From: Alphaproteobacteria bacterium
Lineage (GTDB): Bacteria; Pseudomonadota; Alphaproteobacteria; JANQMY01
Assembly: GCA_028279895.1 (NCBI GenBank)
Contig: JANQMY010000055.1
Span: 1-35,947 of the forward strand
Reading direction: 5' to 3'
DNA: 35,947 nucleotides
Both the position numbers and the translations under genes were made by a program. The notes beneath the pieces were generated by a model that made no database searches, was not told where the DNA came from, and was given only the letters and a program-made list of their open reading frames with translations. This document shows, in pieces, positions 17,258 to 25,902 of this stretch. Every line of letters starts with the position of its first letter. The first letter of the stretch is position 1.

Positions 17258-18447
17258 CTCTTTTGCCGGACCATCAAGGGCGTCGCGTCGCCATCGCCGG
17301 AATCGGAAGAACCGAGTTTAATCGCGACTCAGGCAAGTCGGTCGGCAGTCTGGCCTTGTCGGCGGCTAAATCGGCGATCCTGGATGCCGGTCTTGAGCGC
17401 GACGACATTGATGGTGTCGGGGGTGTCTTTTGCTCGGATCATCCAACTGTATGGCCTGGATATGTCGTCGGCGGCCTTGGATTGAACGACATTCGATGGA
17501 GTTCTTCGTCGGCTCCGCCGTCCGCAGCGATCGTCCTGGAGGGAATAAACGCTGTCGCGGCGGGCGCGTGCGAAACCGCACTTTGTTATCACGCGAAGTA
17601 TCGGTGGGATGTCACCTCGACCTCGGTTCGAAACGATCCAATGCGGCAGTCCCCACCCATGACCTTTGATCCGCATTTTTGCCGGCCCTTGGTGAGCCAT
17701 TGCCCCGGCGCGAACGGCTTTGCCGCGAACATGCGCCGTCACATGCACGAGTTCGGATCGACCCGCGAGCATTTTGGCATGCTCGCCGTCAATGGGCGGA
17801 CCCATGCACAGAGGAACGAAGACGCCATCTTCTACGGAAGTCCGATCACCCTATCCGACTATCTGGATGCCCCGCGTACAATCGATCCATTTACGCTCTT
17901 CGATATGGACATGCCGATTGACGCCGCCACCGCCGTCATCGTCACCACGTTAGAGCGGGCAAGAGACCTTCCGCACAGACCGGTTGTCGTTGAGGCTGGC
18001 GCATTTGGCGCAAGCCGCAAAACCGACCAGATCTTTCAACCATTTGATGGCTACTTTGGCGCAAAAGTGGTTATGGACACGCTTTGGCAACGGTGCGGCT
18101 ACAAGCCGGAAGAGTTGGACGTGGTCAACCTCTATGATGGCTTCTCCGTCATTGCGATGGATTGGCTGGAAGCGGCATTCTGCACAAGGGGGGAAGGGGC
18201 CGGCCTGCTCAGCGACAGTTGGAACGAACATACCGGACAAATCAGATTACCCGGAGGAGCCGTGGTAAATCCTCACGGTGGCAACTTGAGCGAAGGGAGG
18301 ACACAGGGCATGGGGCAGATACTCGAAGCTGTCCTCCAACTTCAGGATCGGGCAGGCGTACGGCAAGTGCCGGATGCCCGACTGGCGCTTGCAACAAATG
18401 CGGCAAATCCGATCGATGTTGCGCTTATCTTGCGGGCGGACAGTTGA
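17254..18447 (+). CDS. Thiolase-like (SCP-x/Ltp-type) protein, possible retro-aldolase
   Basis: This is a 397-residue thiolase-superfamily protein of the lipid-transfer/SCP-x group. The N-terminus is VAIAGIGRTEFNRDSGKS. The conserved VNLYDGFSV (Tyr about 294) and NPHGGNLSEGRTQGMGQ (HGG about 341-343) are present. At the usual nucleophile position the sequence is SSSSAPPSAAIVLEGI, with no Cys. That fits Ltp2-like aldolases, which cleave beta-hydroxyacyl-CoA without a Cys nucleophile, better than true thiolases. It overlaps the DUF35 gene by four bases and precedes the LLM gene by 31 bases. The substrate is unknown. A second copy of this module lies at 26110. Confidence 0.88.
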   Translation: MTLLPDHQGRRVAIAGIGRTEFNRDSGKSVGSLALSAAKSAILDAGLERDDIDGVGGVFCSDHPTVWPGYVVGGLGLNDIRWSSSSAPPSAAIVLEGINAVAAGACETALCYHAKYRWDVTSTSVRNDPMRQSPPMTFDPHFCRPLVSHCPGANGFAANMRRHMHEFGSTREHFGMLAVNGRTHAQRNEDAIFYGSPITLSDYLDAPRTIDPFTLFDMDMPIDAATAVIVTTLERARDLPHRPVVVEAGAFGASRKTDQIFQPFDGYFGAKVVMDTLWQRCGYKPEELDVVNLYDGFSVIAMDWLEAAFCTRGEGAGLLSDSWNEHTGQIRLPGGAVVNPHGGNLSEGRTQGMGQILEAVLQLQDRAGVRQVPDARLALATNAANPIDVALILRADS

Positions 18448-18478
18448 TTTCATCTAACTAAGCAACAAGAGACACGGC

Positions 18479-19369
18479 GTGAAATTCGGGACAAACGTTT
18501 ATCAGTTTCCAAGATTTCGGGATGACTTGGCCGATCTTGTTCAGTTCGTTCAGACAGCCGACGAGCTTGGATATCATCACATGAGGTTTCTGGACCATGT
18601 TGTTGGTATTGTAGCGGAACGGCACGGAGGAATCGCAGAAACTCCGTATACATCGGAAAGTAGTATCCGTGAATGCTTCACGCTCATGGCCTATTTGGCA
18701 CCCATGACAAAACAAATTCGTTTTGTGACAGGCGTAGTGGCGCTTCCCATGAGACCAACTGTTCTTGTCGCGAAACAGGCCGCAGAGATTGACATCTATA
18801 CGGGTGGTCGCCTGACCTTAGGTGTGGGCATGGGATATAATCCGGTGGAGTTCGAGGCTCTCGGTGCCGAGTTTAAAACACGTGCCCCGCGCTTTGAGGA
18901 ACAAATTGACGTATTGCGTAAGTTGTGGACGGACGATGTTGTAAACTACAAAGGCCGATGGCACACGATTACCGATTCTAGTTTAGCGCCGTTGCCTATT
19001 CAACGGCCAATTCCCCTATGGTTCGGTGTCGGACGCACCAACAGCCCCATTCCGCCGGATCCGGTCTTGGATCGCGTTGGACGGCTCGCAGACGGTTGGA
19101 TGCCGATGATCTCACCCAACGCTGCCGGACGGGAGGCTCTGGAGAAAGTACGGGCGGCAGCCGCGTCTGCCGGCCGGCCTCCGGAAGATGTGGCGCTCGA
19201 GATGAACCTCAATCCTGTAGGCAAGGGGAAGGATCAAATCACAAAGGAAGTGGAAGAATTGCGTGAGTTTGGGGTGTCCCAAATTAATCTGAACTTCGGC
19301 GCCAATACCGCTGAAGATCTGATCGAGGCGCTTTCTCACTTTCGCGAACAATTCGACATGTTCTTTTGA
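18479..19369 (+). CDS. LLM-class flavin/F420-dependent oxidoreductase
   Basis: This is a 296-residue luciferase-like TIM-barrel monooxygenase/oxidoreductase. Typical segments are MKFGTNVYQFPRFRDD, ADELGYHHMRFLDHVVG, IRFVTGVVALPMRPTVLVAK, DIYTGGRLTLGVGMGYNPVE and PIPLWFGVGRT. The closest named group by memory is the probable F420-dependent oxidoreductase group (Rv2161c-like). No F420 biosynthesis gene is in the window, so FMN with a separate reductase is possible. The start is GTG 18479 behind AAGAGA. It may hydroxylate, oxidise or perform a Baeyer-Villiger-type step on the CoA or free-acid intermediate. A homologous enzyme follows the second thiolase-like/DUF35 pair. Confidence 0.88.
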   Translation: MKFGTNVYQFPRFRDDLADLVQFVQTADELGYHHMRFLDHVVGIVAERHGGIAETPYTSESSIRECFTLMAYLAPMTKQIRFVTGVVALPMRPTVLVAKQAAEIDIYTGGRLTLGVGMGYNPVEFEALGAEFKTRAPRFEEQIDVLRKLWTDDVVNYKGRWHTITDSSLAPLPIQRPIPLWFGVGRTNSPIPPDPVLDRVGRLADGWMPMISPNAAGREALEKVRAAAASAGRPPEDVALEMNLNPVGKGKDQITKEVEELREFGVSQINLNFGANTAEDLIEALSHFREQFDMFF

Positions 19370-19488
19370 GCCACCGGGTGAACGGTCTGGTCGCCCCAAA
19401 CTGGCCGCTAAGGCTGGGAGCAGCCATACCGCTCTAAACCTTTGATCACCAACACCTCCCCCCGAATATCATTGACATCCCGATAATT

Positions 19489-19510
19489 CCTCATCATGAT
19501 AATAATTATA
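19489..19510 (+). promoter_or_regulatory. Putative GntR operator, copy 4 (upstream of the TonB receptor)
   Basis: CCTCATCATGATAATAAT matches the shared element at every fixed position and is followed by a second palindromic ATAATTAT. It lies about 86 bases before the TonB receptor start, in a 226-base gap. The receptor therefore probably has its own regulated promoter even though it follows the LLM gene on the same strand. Confidence 0.65.
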
Positions 19511-19595
19511 TTGATGTTCTCTCTAATGCAAGGATGGGAGTGGCACGAGAGCAACAATCATTAATGGCTAAAAAAAATGTTCTAGGGGGAAAGTA

Positions 19596-21824
19596 ATGGA
19601 CGGAAGGCACAGTAGAAAAAAAGTTCTTTCATCGGCCGTATTGGTCGGCGGATTGCTGGCTGTTTCTGCGCCGGCGAGCGTGCAAGCGCAAATTGACGAA
19701 ATCATTATTACAGCGACAAAACGTGAAGCCCCGCTGCAATCCGTACCGATCGCAGTTACGGCATTCGATGGCGACTTTCTCAGCCAAACCCGCGTTCAAA
19801 ACTTTCAAGACCTTGTCGGTCTGGTTCCCGGGATTTCGTTTTACAAAATCTCCGGAAACAGTGGTTCCTACATCCAAATTCGCGGATCGGTGGCCAGCGA
19901 CGACTCGCCCGCTTTTGATACGCCGGTCGCCGTGTTCATCGACGACATTTACTACGGCACCTCAGCGTCCTTCTATCCGGATTGGTTCGATGTGGAACAA
20001 ATGGCTGTTTTGCGCGGACCGCAAGGAACGACATTTGGACGGAATGTGGTCGGCGGGGCCGTGCAAATTGTAAACAAAAGGCCGCAGCTCAATGAGACGA
20101 ATGCGGCAGCTTCATTCACCGTAAGATCGTGGAGCAACGATTTTGCCGGTTGGGAATCCTCTGGCCATTTTAATATTCCGTACTCAGATAAATGGGCCGG
20201 TCGTCTATCGTATAGTCTAAAGGATGTTGATGGGTACAACTTCAACAACGAAACAGGCACTCTTCTAGATGATCTAGGCGTTGGCAGCATTCGAGCACAA
20301 TCTCGGTTCCAACCCAACGAAGACTGGGATTTCTTACTTTCTGCAAGCTACACACGTGAACGGTCCAATTCAGGGCCCGGGTACAAGATTGAGGGAAATG
20401 CTGCCGCCGTATTTCAGGACCCTGATATTCGCGAGCTTTCGCAAGATGATGATGGAGAAGTGGAGCGCGATCTCTACTCGATGTTCTTTAGGGCTGATTG
20501 GGATACGTCAATAGGGACGGTCACATCAATTACTGCCTATCGCGGGGCAGATCAGTCGTATACCGAAGATTTTGACGGCACAATCATACCGTGGAGCGAG
20601 AAGACTGACGTCCAACAGGAAAATCAATTTACGCAAGAACTCAGAATAACCTCACCCGATGCGGGGGCCCGCCTAAGTTGGATTGTCGGCCTGTATTACC
20701 TTTATCAGGACCAACATCGAACCGAGAAGAATTTCTTCACATCGCCGGCCGGCACCATCGGTGCGGCACTTTTTGGTGCCGCAACGACGGGCGCGAATAA
20801 CCCTCACTTCCAGCAACAAGATTTGGAGGTGAATAGTATTGCCCCATTTGCGGAAGGCACGTTGCGCTTTACGAATTGGGCGGCGTTGAGCGCGGGCCTG
20901 AGATATACGCATGACAAGAAAAGTGGCCACACGACCCATAACATTGACAATCCGTTCTTCGGCCCCGCCAAGCAGGTGGACTGGCAGGACAGTTGGGATG
21001 CGTTCACGCCGCGCGTGAGTCTCGAGTTCACTCCGAATGACGATCTGTTGTTCTACGGCAGTGTGGCACGTGGCTGGAAGAGCGGCGGTTTCTCCTTCAG
21101 CGCCGCATCTGTCGCTGAGGCACAAAAAGCCCTGCTTCCGGAAAAAAGTTGGAGCTATGAAGTTGGAGCGAAGACGACCCTGTTTGACGGCCGGCTGACA
21201 GCGAACATCGCTTCATTCCTGGTACGGACCACGGATTTGCAGACCAGAACGTTCAACGGAACCACGCTATTTCAAAGTAATGCCGGGGAAGTTGAGACGA
21301 AGGGAGTCGAGTTCGAGGCTCAAGCAACTCCAATAGAAGGGGTCGATCTTGGCGTCACAACAGCGTTTATTGAATCCAAATACGACAGTTTCGAAGCATG
21401 CACGCGCACCGGCGCGGACTGCACAGGGAATCGTGTTCCGCGCACGCCTAAATGGACCGTTAGCCTTTATGGACAACATAGGTGGCTCATTCCAAACATG
21501 GATGCCGCGCTCACATTGCGGGGTGAGTACAACTATCGCAGCAAATTCTTAAACAGCGCCGAAAACAACTTTGCCGACGACATCGAAGCGAAAACGGCAA
21601 TGGATGCTTTCGTCAACGCCTTTCTTGAATTCGAGCCCTTGGAGTCAAATTGGTCGGTTTCATTGTGGGGGCGAAACATTCTCGACGATGAAGCAACTTT
21701 GGGGGTTGTGAACGGCGCGGTTTTCGTCGCCACACAGGCCGAGTTCGGAAACGTTGATGCTTGGCGGCTTCAATATACCGAGCCCAGGTCTTTTGGCGCG
21801 ACATTACGATTTCGCTTTGAATAG
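19596..21824 (+). CDS. TonB-dependent outer-membrane receptor
   Basis: This is a 742-residue TonB-dependent receptor for active uptake across the outer membrane. A signal peptide runs to about residue 31 (VLVGGLLAVSAPASVQAQ). A TonB-box-like EIIITATKRE follows, and then the plug domain (VPIAVTAFDGDFL, VPGISFYKISG, IQIRGSV, LRGPQGTTFGRNVVGGAVQIV). The barrel includes late conserved SVARGWKSGGFSF and EVGAKTTLFDGRL, and ends ATLRFRFE. The ATG follows GGGGGAAAG. It is the FecA/iron-complex-like class often used in alphaproteobacteria for hydrophobic carbon sources. Its position beside two MFS carriers and catabolic genes favours substrate uptake rather than siderophore transport. Confidence 0.95.
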   Translation: MDGRHSRKKVLSSAVLVGGLLAVSAPASVQAQIDEIIITATKREAPLQSVPIAVTAFDGDFLSQTRVQNFQDLVGLVPGISFYKISGNSGSYIQIRGSVASDDSPAFDTPVAVFIDDIYYGTSASFYPDWFDVEQMAVLRGPQGTTFGRNVVGGAVQIVNKRPQLNETNAAASFTVRSWSNDFAGWESSGHFNIPYSDKWAGRLSYSLKDVDGYNFNNETGTLLDDLGVGSIRAQSRFQPNEDWDFLLSASYTRERSNSGPGYKIEGNAAAVFQDPDIRELSQDDDGEVERDLYSMFFRADWDTSIGTVTSITAYRGADQSYTEDFDGTIIPWSEKTDVQQENQFTQELRITSPDAGARLSWIVGLYYLYQDQHRTEKNFFTSPAGTIGAALFGAATTGANNPHFQQQDLEVNSIAPFAEGTLRFTNWAALSAGLRYTHDKKSGHTTHNIDNPFFGPAKQVDWQDSWDAFTPRVSLEFTPNDDLLFYGSVARGWKSGGFSFSAASVAEAQKALLPEKSWSYEVGAKTTLFDGRLTANIASFLVRTTDLQTRTFNGTTLFQSNAGEVETKGVEFEAQATPIEGVDLGVTTAFIESKYDSFEACTRTGADCTGNRVPRTPKWTVSLYGQHRWLIPNMDAALTLRGEYNYRSKFLNSAENNFADDIEAKTAMDAFVNAFLEFEPLESNWSVSLWGRNILDDEATLGVVNGAVFVATQAEFGNVDAWRLQYTEPRSFGATLRFRFE

Positions 21825-21835
21825 GGCCACGTACG

Positions 21836-21864
21836 AATCCGGAAGAAAAACCACATGCCGGATT
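21836..21864. repeat. Short inverted repeat after the TonB receptor gene
   Basis: AATCCGG at 21836-21842 is mirrored by CCGGATT at 21858-21864, with a 15-base A-rich loop. It begins 11 bases after the receptor stop and could be a weak terminator or RNA-stability hairpin. No clear U-tract follows. Confidence 0.35.
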
Positions 21865-21962
21865 TCTCTATAAGACGAATAAAGGTGGGCCACTGACATC
21901 AGTTGGTGGCCCCCTTGTACTTCTGGGCTTACGCACAAACCTCATTGATGTCCGGAGATCCT

Positions 21963-23300
21963 GTGTCAAAAAATACGCTCACAGATTCCGACAAGCCGGT
22001 CGGGTCAAGCTATCGGTGGTACGCCCTTGGTTTGCTCTTTGTCATCGGCACATTCAATTACATCGATCGCCATATTGTGGTGATCCTGCAGGAACCGATT
22101 AAGCATGATCTTGGCTTAAGTGATGCACAACTGGGCGCTATCACGGGACTTGGATTTGCTATTCTATACACGTTCATGGCGCTGCCCATCGCTTGGTTGG
22201 CGGACCGGAGCGTACGAAAGTATGTAATCTCCGCTGCGCTGGGCACCTGGAGTTTCTTTACCGCCCTCTGCGGGCTGGCGAACAGTTTTACGTCTCTGCT
22301 CATCTTTCGAATGGGTGTCGCAGTCGGAGAAGCAGGCGCTCATCCCACATCATTGGCAATCATCTCGGATTATTTTCCACGGAAAGAGCGGGCCACGGCG
22401 ATGGCCATCTTCGGACTTGCCATTCCAGCGGGGGTGATGATTGGCTTTCTGAGTGGTGGATGGCTTCACGAACTTTTCGGTTGGCGGAATGCGTTCATTT
22501 TTGTCGGCATCGCGGGATTGGCCATTATACCGATTGTGCTGCTAACCCTCCGGGAGCCACCGCGCGGGTTGTCCGACGGCGACGTGGCAACACAGTCCGA
22601 TCCACGCAATACGCCGTCACTATTGGTCGTCGCAAAGACATTGTGGGCCATAAAGTCGTTCCGATATTTGATGGTCGCCTGTGGTCTGCAGGCCTTTACC
22701 CTGCACACCATCCTCAGTTGGAGCGTTCCGTTTTACATGCGTGTTCATGGTGTCAGCGTCGGCGAAGTGGCCATTTTCCTTGCCGTGCTGAAAGGGATCG
22801 GGGGAGCGATCGGAACCTATTTCGGCGGCGTTGCCGCTGACCGCTTGGCGCAACAAGACGTCCGCTGGTATATGTGGCTGCCGGCTGCATCGGCAGCGTT
22901 GCTTGTTCCCGCTCTGCTTATTCAGTTTCTTGCGCCCCATCTCAACCTTTCGCTCATCGCCGGAATGATTGCATTCACTCTGATGCCTGTCTTCATTCCA
23001 CCCATGAATGCCACCGGTCAGTCTCTGGTGGATGCAAACATGCGAGCGTCAACAGCAGCAACAATAGTGATCACCACTAACTTGCTGGGATTAGGGTTGG
23101 GTCCTTTTCTTGTCGGAGCCATCAGTGATGTGCTCGCGAATGTTTACGGCCTCGGTGACCACTCGATCCGGTATGCCGTACTTGTCACGTTGGGCTTCAA
23201 CGTGGCCGCGGCTTTCTATTTCATGAAGGCGGCTGGTTTTCTTGTTGCCGACATGCCTCCCGAAAAATCTAATGTAACTACGGCGTCTGAAAGAACATGA
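21963..23300 (+). CDS. MFS transporter (spinster-like), 12 membrane segments
   Basis: This is a major-facilitator carrier of about 445 residues in the inner membrane. The first loop signature is YIDRHIVVILQEPIKHDLGL, the intracellular motif is ADRSVRKYVIS, and GVAVGEAGAHPTSLAIISDY lies near membrane segments 4-5. About twelve hydrophobic segments are visible in two halves. An upstream ATG exists at 21903, but GTG 21963 (MSKNTLTDSD) has a CCGGAG site five bases before it and removes an unlikely hydrophobic leader. It lies 138 bases after the TonB receptor gene and is closely related to the next MFS gene. It probably imports the growth substrate or an organic acid. Confidence 0.9.
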   Translation: MSKNTLTDSDKPVGSSYRWYALGLLFVIGTFNYIDRHIVVILQEPIKHDLGLSDAQLGAITGLGFAILYTFMALPIAWLADRSVRKYVISAALGTWSFFTALCGLANSFTSLLIFRMGVAVGEAGAHPTSLAIISDYFPRKERATAMAIFGLAIPAGVMIGFLSGGWLHELFGWRNAFIFVGIAGLAIIPIVLLTLREPPRGLSDGDVATQSDPRNTPSLLVVAKTLWAIKSFRYLMVACGLQAFTLHTILSWSVPFYMRVHGVSVGEVAIFLAVLKGIGGAIGTYFGGVAADRLAQQDVRWYMWLPAASAALLVPALLIQFLAPHLNLSLIAGMIAFTLMPVFIPPMNATGQSLVDANMRASTAATIVITTNLLGLGLGPFLVGAISDVLANVYGLGDHSIRYAVLVTLGFNVAAAFYFMKAAGFLVADMPPEKSNVTTASERT

Positions 23301-23459
23301 TTACAAGGGACGGATTGACGTATGGCCCGCGGGGTCTAATCAGTTGGCGAACCAAAACCGACATATGTAACAAAGGCTTCACGTTCATTTAATCGGAGCC
23401 AAAAGAACGTCGAGGTGCGTCCCATGAGCACCTTCTCACAATAAGAGCAGGCACCTGCA

Positions 23460-24764
23460 ATGGCAGCAAGCAATACGGTCAATCGTCAACACAAACGCGC
23501 TAACTATTCTCTCGCCCTACTCATGTGCGTGGCGGTGTTCAGCTATATCGACCGCACCATCATTGCTGTCTTACAGGAAGGGATACGTCTTGAGCTTGGT
23601 CTGTCCGACACTCAGTTGGGCATGCTCACCGGACTCGGTTTCGCGATCTTTTACACCTTGTTTGCAATACCGATTGCACGGATTGCGGATACCTGGGTCA
23701 GAAAATACGTCATAGCCGTGGCGCTTTGTTTTTGGAGCCTCATGACCGCCGGCTCAGGCCTTGCGACCAGTTTCTTAGGGTTGTTGATTTTTCGGATTGG
23801 CGTCGCGATCGGGGAGGCCGGGAGCGTACCGACAACCCATTCCCTTATATCGGACTATTATCCCAAAGAGAAAAGAGCGACGGTCTTGTCGATTTGGGGG
23901 CTAACGTTGTCCATCGGTCCGATGACCGGGTTTCTATTGGGCGGTTGGTTAAACGACCTTGTGGGATGGCGAGAAACGTTCATTATCTTTGGCCTTGCAG
24001 GCGTCGCGCTTGTACCCGTCATCTTGCTCACTCTACCCGAACCGGTTCGCGGAGCAACCGACCAGCATGACGACAAGACAGCCGATTCCCGGAGCGCCGA
24101 AAAGGCCCCCGACCTATCGGTCGTTGCGCGCTCTCTTTGGCAGTTGCGCTCTTTTCGCTATCTTTGCATCGGCACAGCACTCCATGCGTTTTCGGCCATC
24201 GCTATGGCGAACTGGAATGCGCCGTTCTATCAAAGGATCCATGAACTTTCTGCAACTGAAGTCGGCATCTATCTTGGGCTGATCATCGGCGTTGGCGGAG
24301 CGCTTGGGACGCTAGCCGGGGGTATGCTCGCCGACCATCTGGGCCGCCGGGACAGTCGTTTCTACATGTGGGTCCCGGCGGCAGCGACACTTTTGGTCAT
24401 TCCATTTGGGCTGATCCAGTATCTCGTGCCGAACCTTGCTTTATCCCTAGCGGCTGCGTTCGCAATCGGGGTTCTCACCAGTGTCTACCTCGGTCCGGTA
24501 AATGGAACCTCGCAATCGCTCGTCAAACCCGGTATGCGCGCCGTAACTTCCGCAACACTTGTGTTTGTCACCAATATCATCGGCATGGGGCTTGGTCCGC
24601 TGTTCACCGGCATGCTCAGCGATTGGTTTTCGGTTGGGTTTGAGATGGGACCGGATTCTTTGAGATATGCCATTCTTTGCACACTGCTGGCGAACGTTTT
24701 CGCCGGTGTTGCCTATGCCTACGCGTCCCGATTTGTTGACCGAGACATGAAGGCGAATGCCTGA
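23460..24764 (+). CDS. MFS transporter (spinster-like), paralogue of the preceding one
   Basis: This is a 434-residue inner-membrane carrier with about twelve hydrophobic segments. The opening segment SYIDRTIIAVLQEGIRLELG, the loop ADTWVRKYVIA and GVAIGEAGSVPTTHSLISDY align directly with the upstream transporter. The first cytoplasmic-loop Asp-Arg motif reads ADTWVRK here instead of ADRSVRK. ATG 23460 has only a weak AGCAGG site. The 159-base gap before it may contain its own promoter. Two tandem paralogous carriers suggest two related substrates, or import and export. Confidence 0.92.
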   Translation: MAASNTVNRQHKRANYSLALLMCVAVFSYIDRTIIAVLQEGIRLELGLSDTQLGMLTGLGFAIFYTLFAIPIARIADTWVRKYVIAVALCFWSLMTAGSGLATSFLGLLIFRIGVAIGEAGSVPTTHSLISDYYPKEKRATVLSIWGLTLSIGPMTGFLLGGWLNDLVGWRETFIIFGLAGVALVPVILLTLPEPVRGATDQHDDKTADSRSAEKAPDLSVVARSLWQLRSFRYLCIGTALHAFSAIAMANWNAPFYQRIHELSATEVGIYLGLIIGVGGALGTLAGGMLADHLGRRDSRFYMWVPAAATLLVIPFGLIQYLVPNLALSLAAAFAIGVLTSVYLGPVNGTSQSLVKPGMRAVTSATLVFVTNIIGMGLGPLFTGMLSDWFSVGFEMGPDSLRYAILCTLLANVFAGVAYAYASRFVDRDMKANA

Positions 24765-24773
24765 CAGATGCAC

Positions 24774-24800
24774 CCTCTTGATTACGTGCCTTGCAAGAGG
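24774..24800. terminator. Possible terminator hairpin between convergent genes
   Basis: CCTCTTG at 24774-24780 pairs with CAAGAGG at 24794-24800 around a 13-base loop. It sits 10 bases after the MFS stop, in the 105-base gap facing the end of the GntR gene. No T-run follows, so it is only a candidate. Confidence 0.35.
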
Positions 24801-24869
24801 TACCACCGGACACACTAAGTCAAAAGACCACATTTCATCTCGGATCTGACGGAATCACCGGCCCCCGTG

Positions 24870-25640
24870 CTATCTGAGTTCGATACTCTCGCCGACCTTG
24901 GTAGGCCAATACTCTCGAAAGTGATTCCCGACGTGAGTCACGTGCTCTTCCATAAGTTTCCGGGCCTTCTTTTTGTTGCCGGCCATGATTGCCTTCGCAA
25001 TTTGGCGATGCTCTCGGGCCACGTCGTCTTCTATATCGATGTTGCTTACGACTTCCAGTAGATGTGATTCAACAATATACCCCACCGACTGGTGGCTCAG
25101 CGCCAACACCCGATTGGCCGCCAGATCCGCGACCGTGTCATGAAAAAGATCCCCCATGCGAGGCATGTCGGTGTCGGCGGCTGGGTCGACGAACGGCAGG
25201 AGTGCCTTTTCAACGGCCTCACGGTTTTCGTTTCCTGCAGCGAGTTCCGCCAAGACCGGGTCGGTTACGCACCACGCTGTGAGCAGTTCGTCATAGGTGG
25301 CATTCTGCATGTGTAAATACAATGTCATGGTACGGGCTAATGTTCGAGGATGAGCTTCCCCAACAGTTGGCCCGCCTCCCGGGCCTGGCCGAATGACGAT
25401 CAGTCCTTGCACCTCCAACAACCGCAAGGCTTCTCGAAGAGAAGACCGGCTGACCTTGTATAGCGCGAGCATCTCGTTTTCCAACGGCAAGCGGTCGCCC
25501 GCCTCAAGCCCGCGCCAAACAATGTCCCGGACGATGTCAAGAGCAACATTCTCTGAAGTTTTGCGGGTGCGCTCGCCAAGACCCTCATGGCGTCTGACTT
25601 GCCTGCAGGTTTTCGACAGATTGAGAGGTCTACTCGGCAC
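24870..25640 (-). CDS. GntR family transcriptional regulator, FadR/FCD subfamily (regulator 2)
   Basis: This is a 256-residue regulator, a close paralogue of the one at 6229. The winged helix-turn-helix carries GDRLPLENEMLALYK and the identical recognition segment VSRSSLREALRLLE, then GLIVIRPGPGGGP. The FCD effector domain has DLFHDTVADL, EHRQIAKAIMAG and EEHVTHVGNHFREYWP. The start is GTG 25640 about 10 bases after GGAG. A shared-element copy lies about 167 bases upstream, at 25807. The identical recognition helix implies that both regulators bind the same sites, while FCD differences could let them sense different ligands. Confidence 0.93.
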   Translation of the reverse strand: MPSRPLNLSKTCRQVRRHEGLGERTRKTSENVALDIVRDIVWRGLEAGDRLPLENEMLALYKVSRSSLREALRLLEVQGLIVIRPGPGGGPTVGEAHPRTLARTMTLYLHMQNATYDELLTAWCVTDPVLAELAAGNENREAVEKALLPFVDPAADTDMPRMGDLFHDTVADLAANRVLALSHQSVGYIVESHLLEVVSNIDIEDDVAREHRQIAKAIMAGNKKKARKLMEEHVTHVGNHFREYWPTKVGESIELR

Positions 25641-25806
25641 TGGGTTTATTCTCCAAAGTCACCCTGTTTGCATCCATAAGTACATTGGTTCTACTATTTC
25701 TTGTTCCCGAATCGAGAGGCCAACCTAGCAAAGCCGTGAAAATCTACAAAGGAACATTTTGCCGGTCACAGTTGGCATCGGTAGTCCATTTTTGTTGATC
25801 TAAAAA

Positions 25807-25823
25807 CCTAATAATGATTATAC
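25807..25823 (+). promoter_or_regulatory. Putative GntR operator, copy 5 (between regulator 2 and the second thiolase module)
   Basis: CCTAATAATGATTATAC matches the shared element at all but its last position, and ATAATGATTAT is a clean pseudo-palindrome. It could control regulator 2, the divergent thiolase-like operon, or both. Confidence 0.6.
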
Positions 25824-25855
25824 TTTTATAAAGCTAGTCAACGGTTCCGGAGTGG

Positions 25856-25902
25856 GTGTGCGTTCTAAGCAATTCCATGCAGCTTAGGGGCACACAGAAC
25901 GC
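25856..25902 (+). promoter_or_regulatory. Two alternative stem-loops in the leader of the second thiolase module
   Basis: GTGTGC and CTAAGC (25856-25861, 25865-25870) pair with GCTTAG and GCACAC (25882-25887, 25890-25895) around an 11-base loop. GCGTTCT (25860-25866) can instead pair with AGAACGC (25896-25902). The two foldings use overlapping bases, as in attenuators or small riboregulators. It matches no riboswitch that I recognise. Confidence 0.4.
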
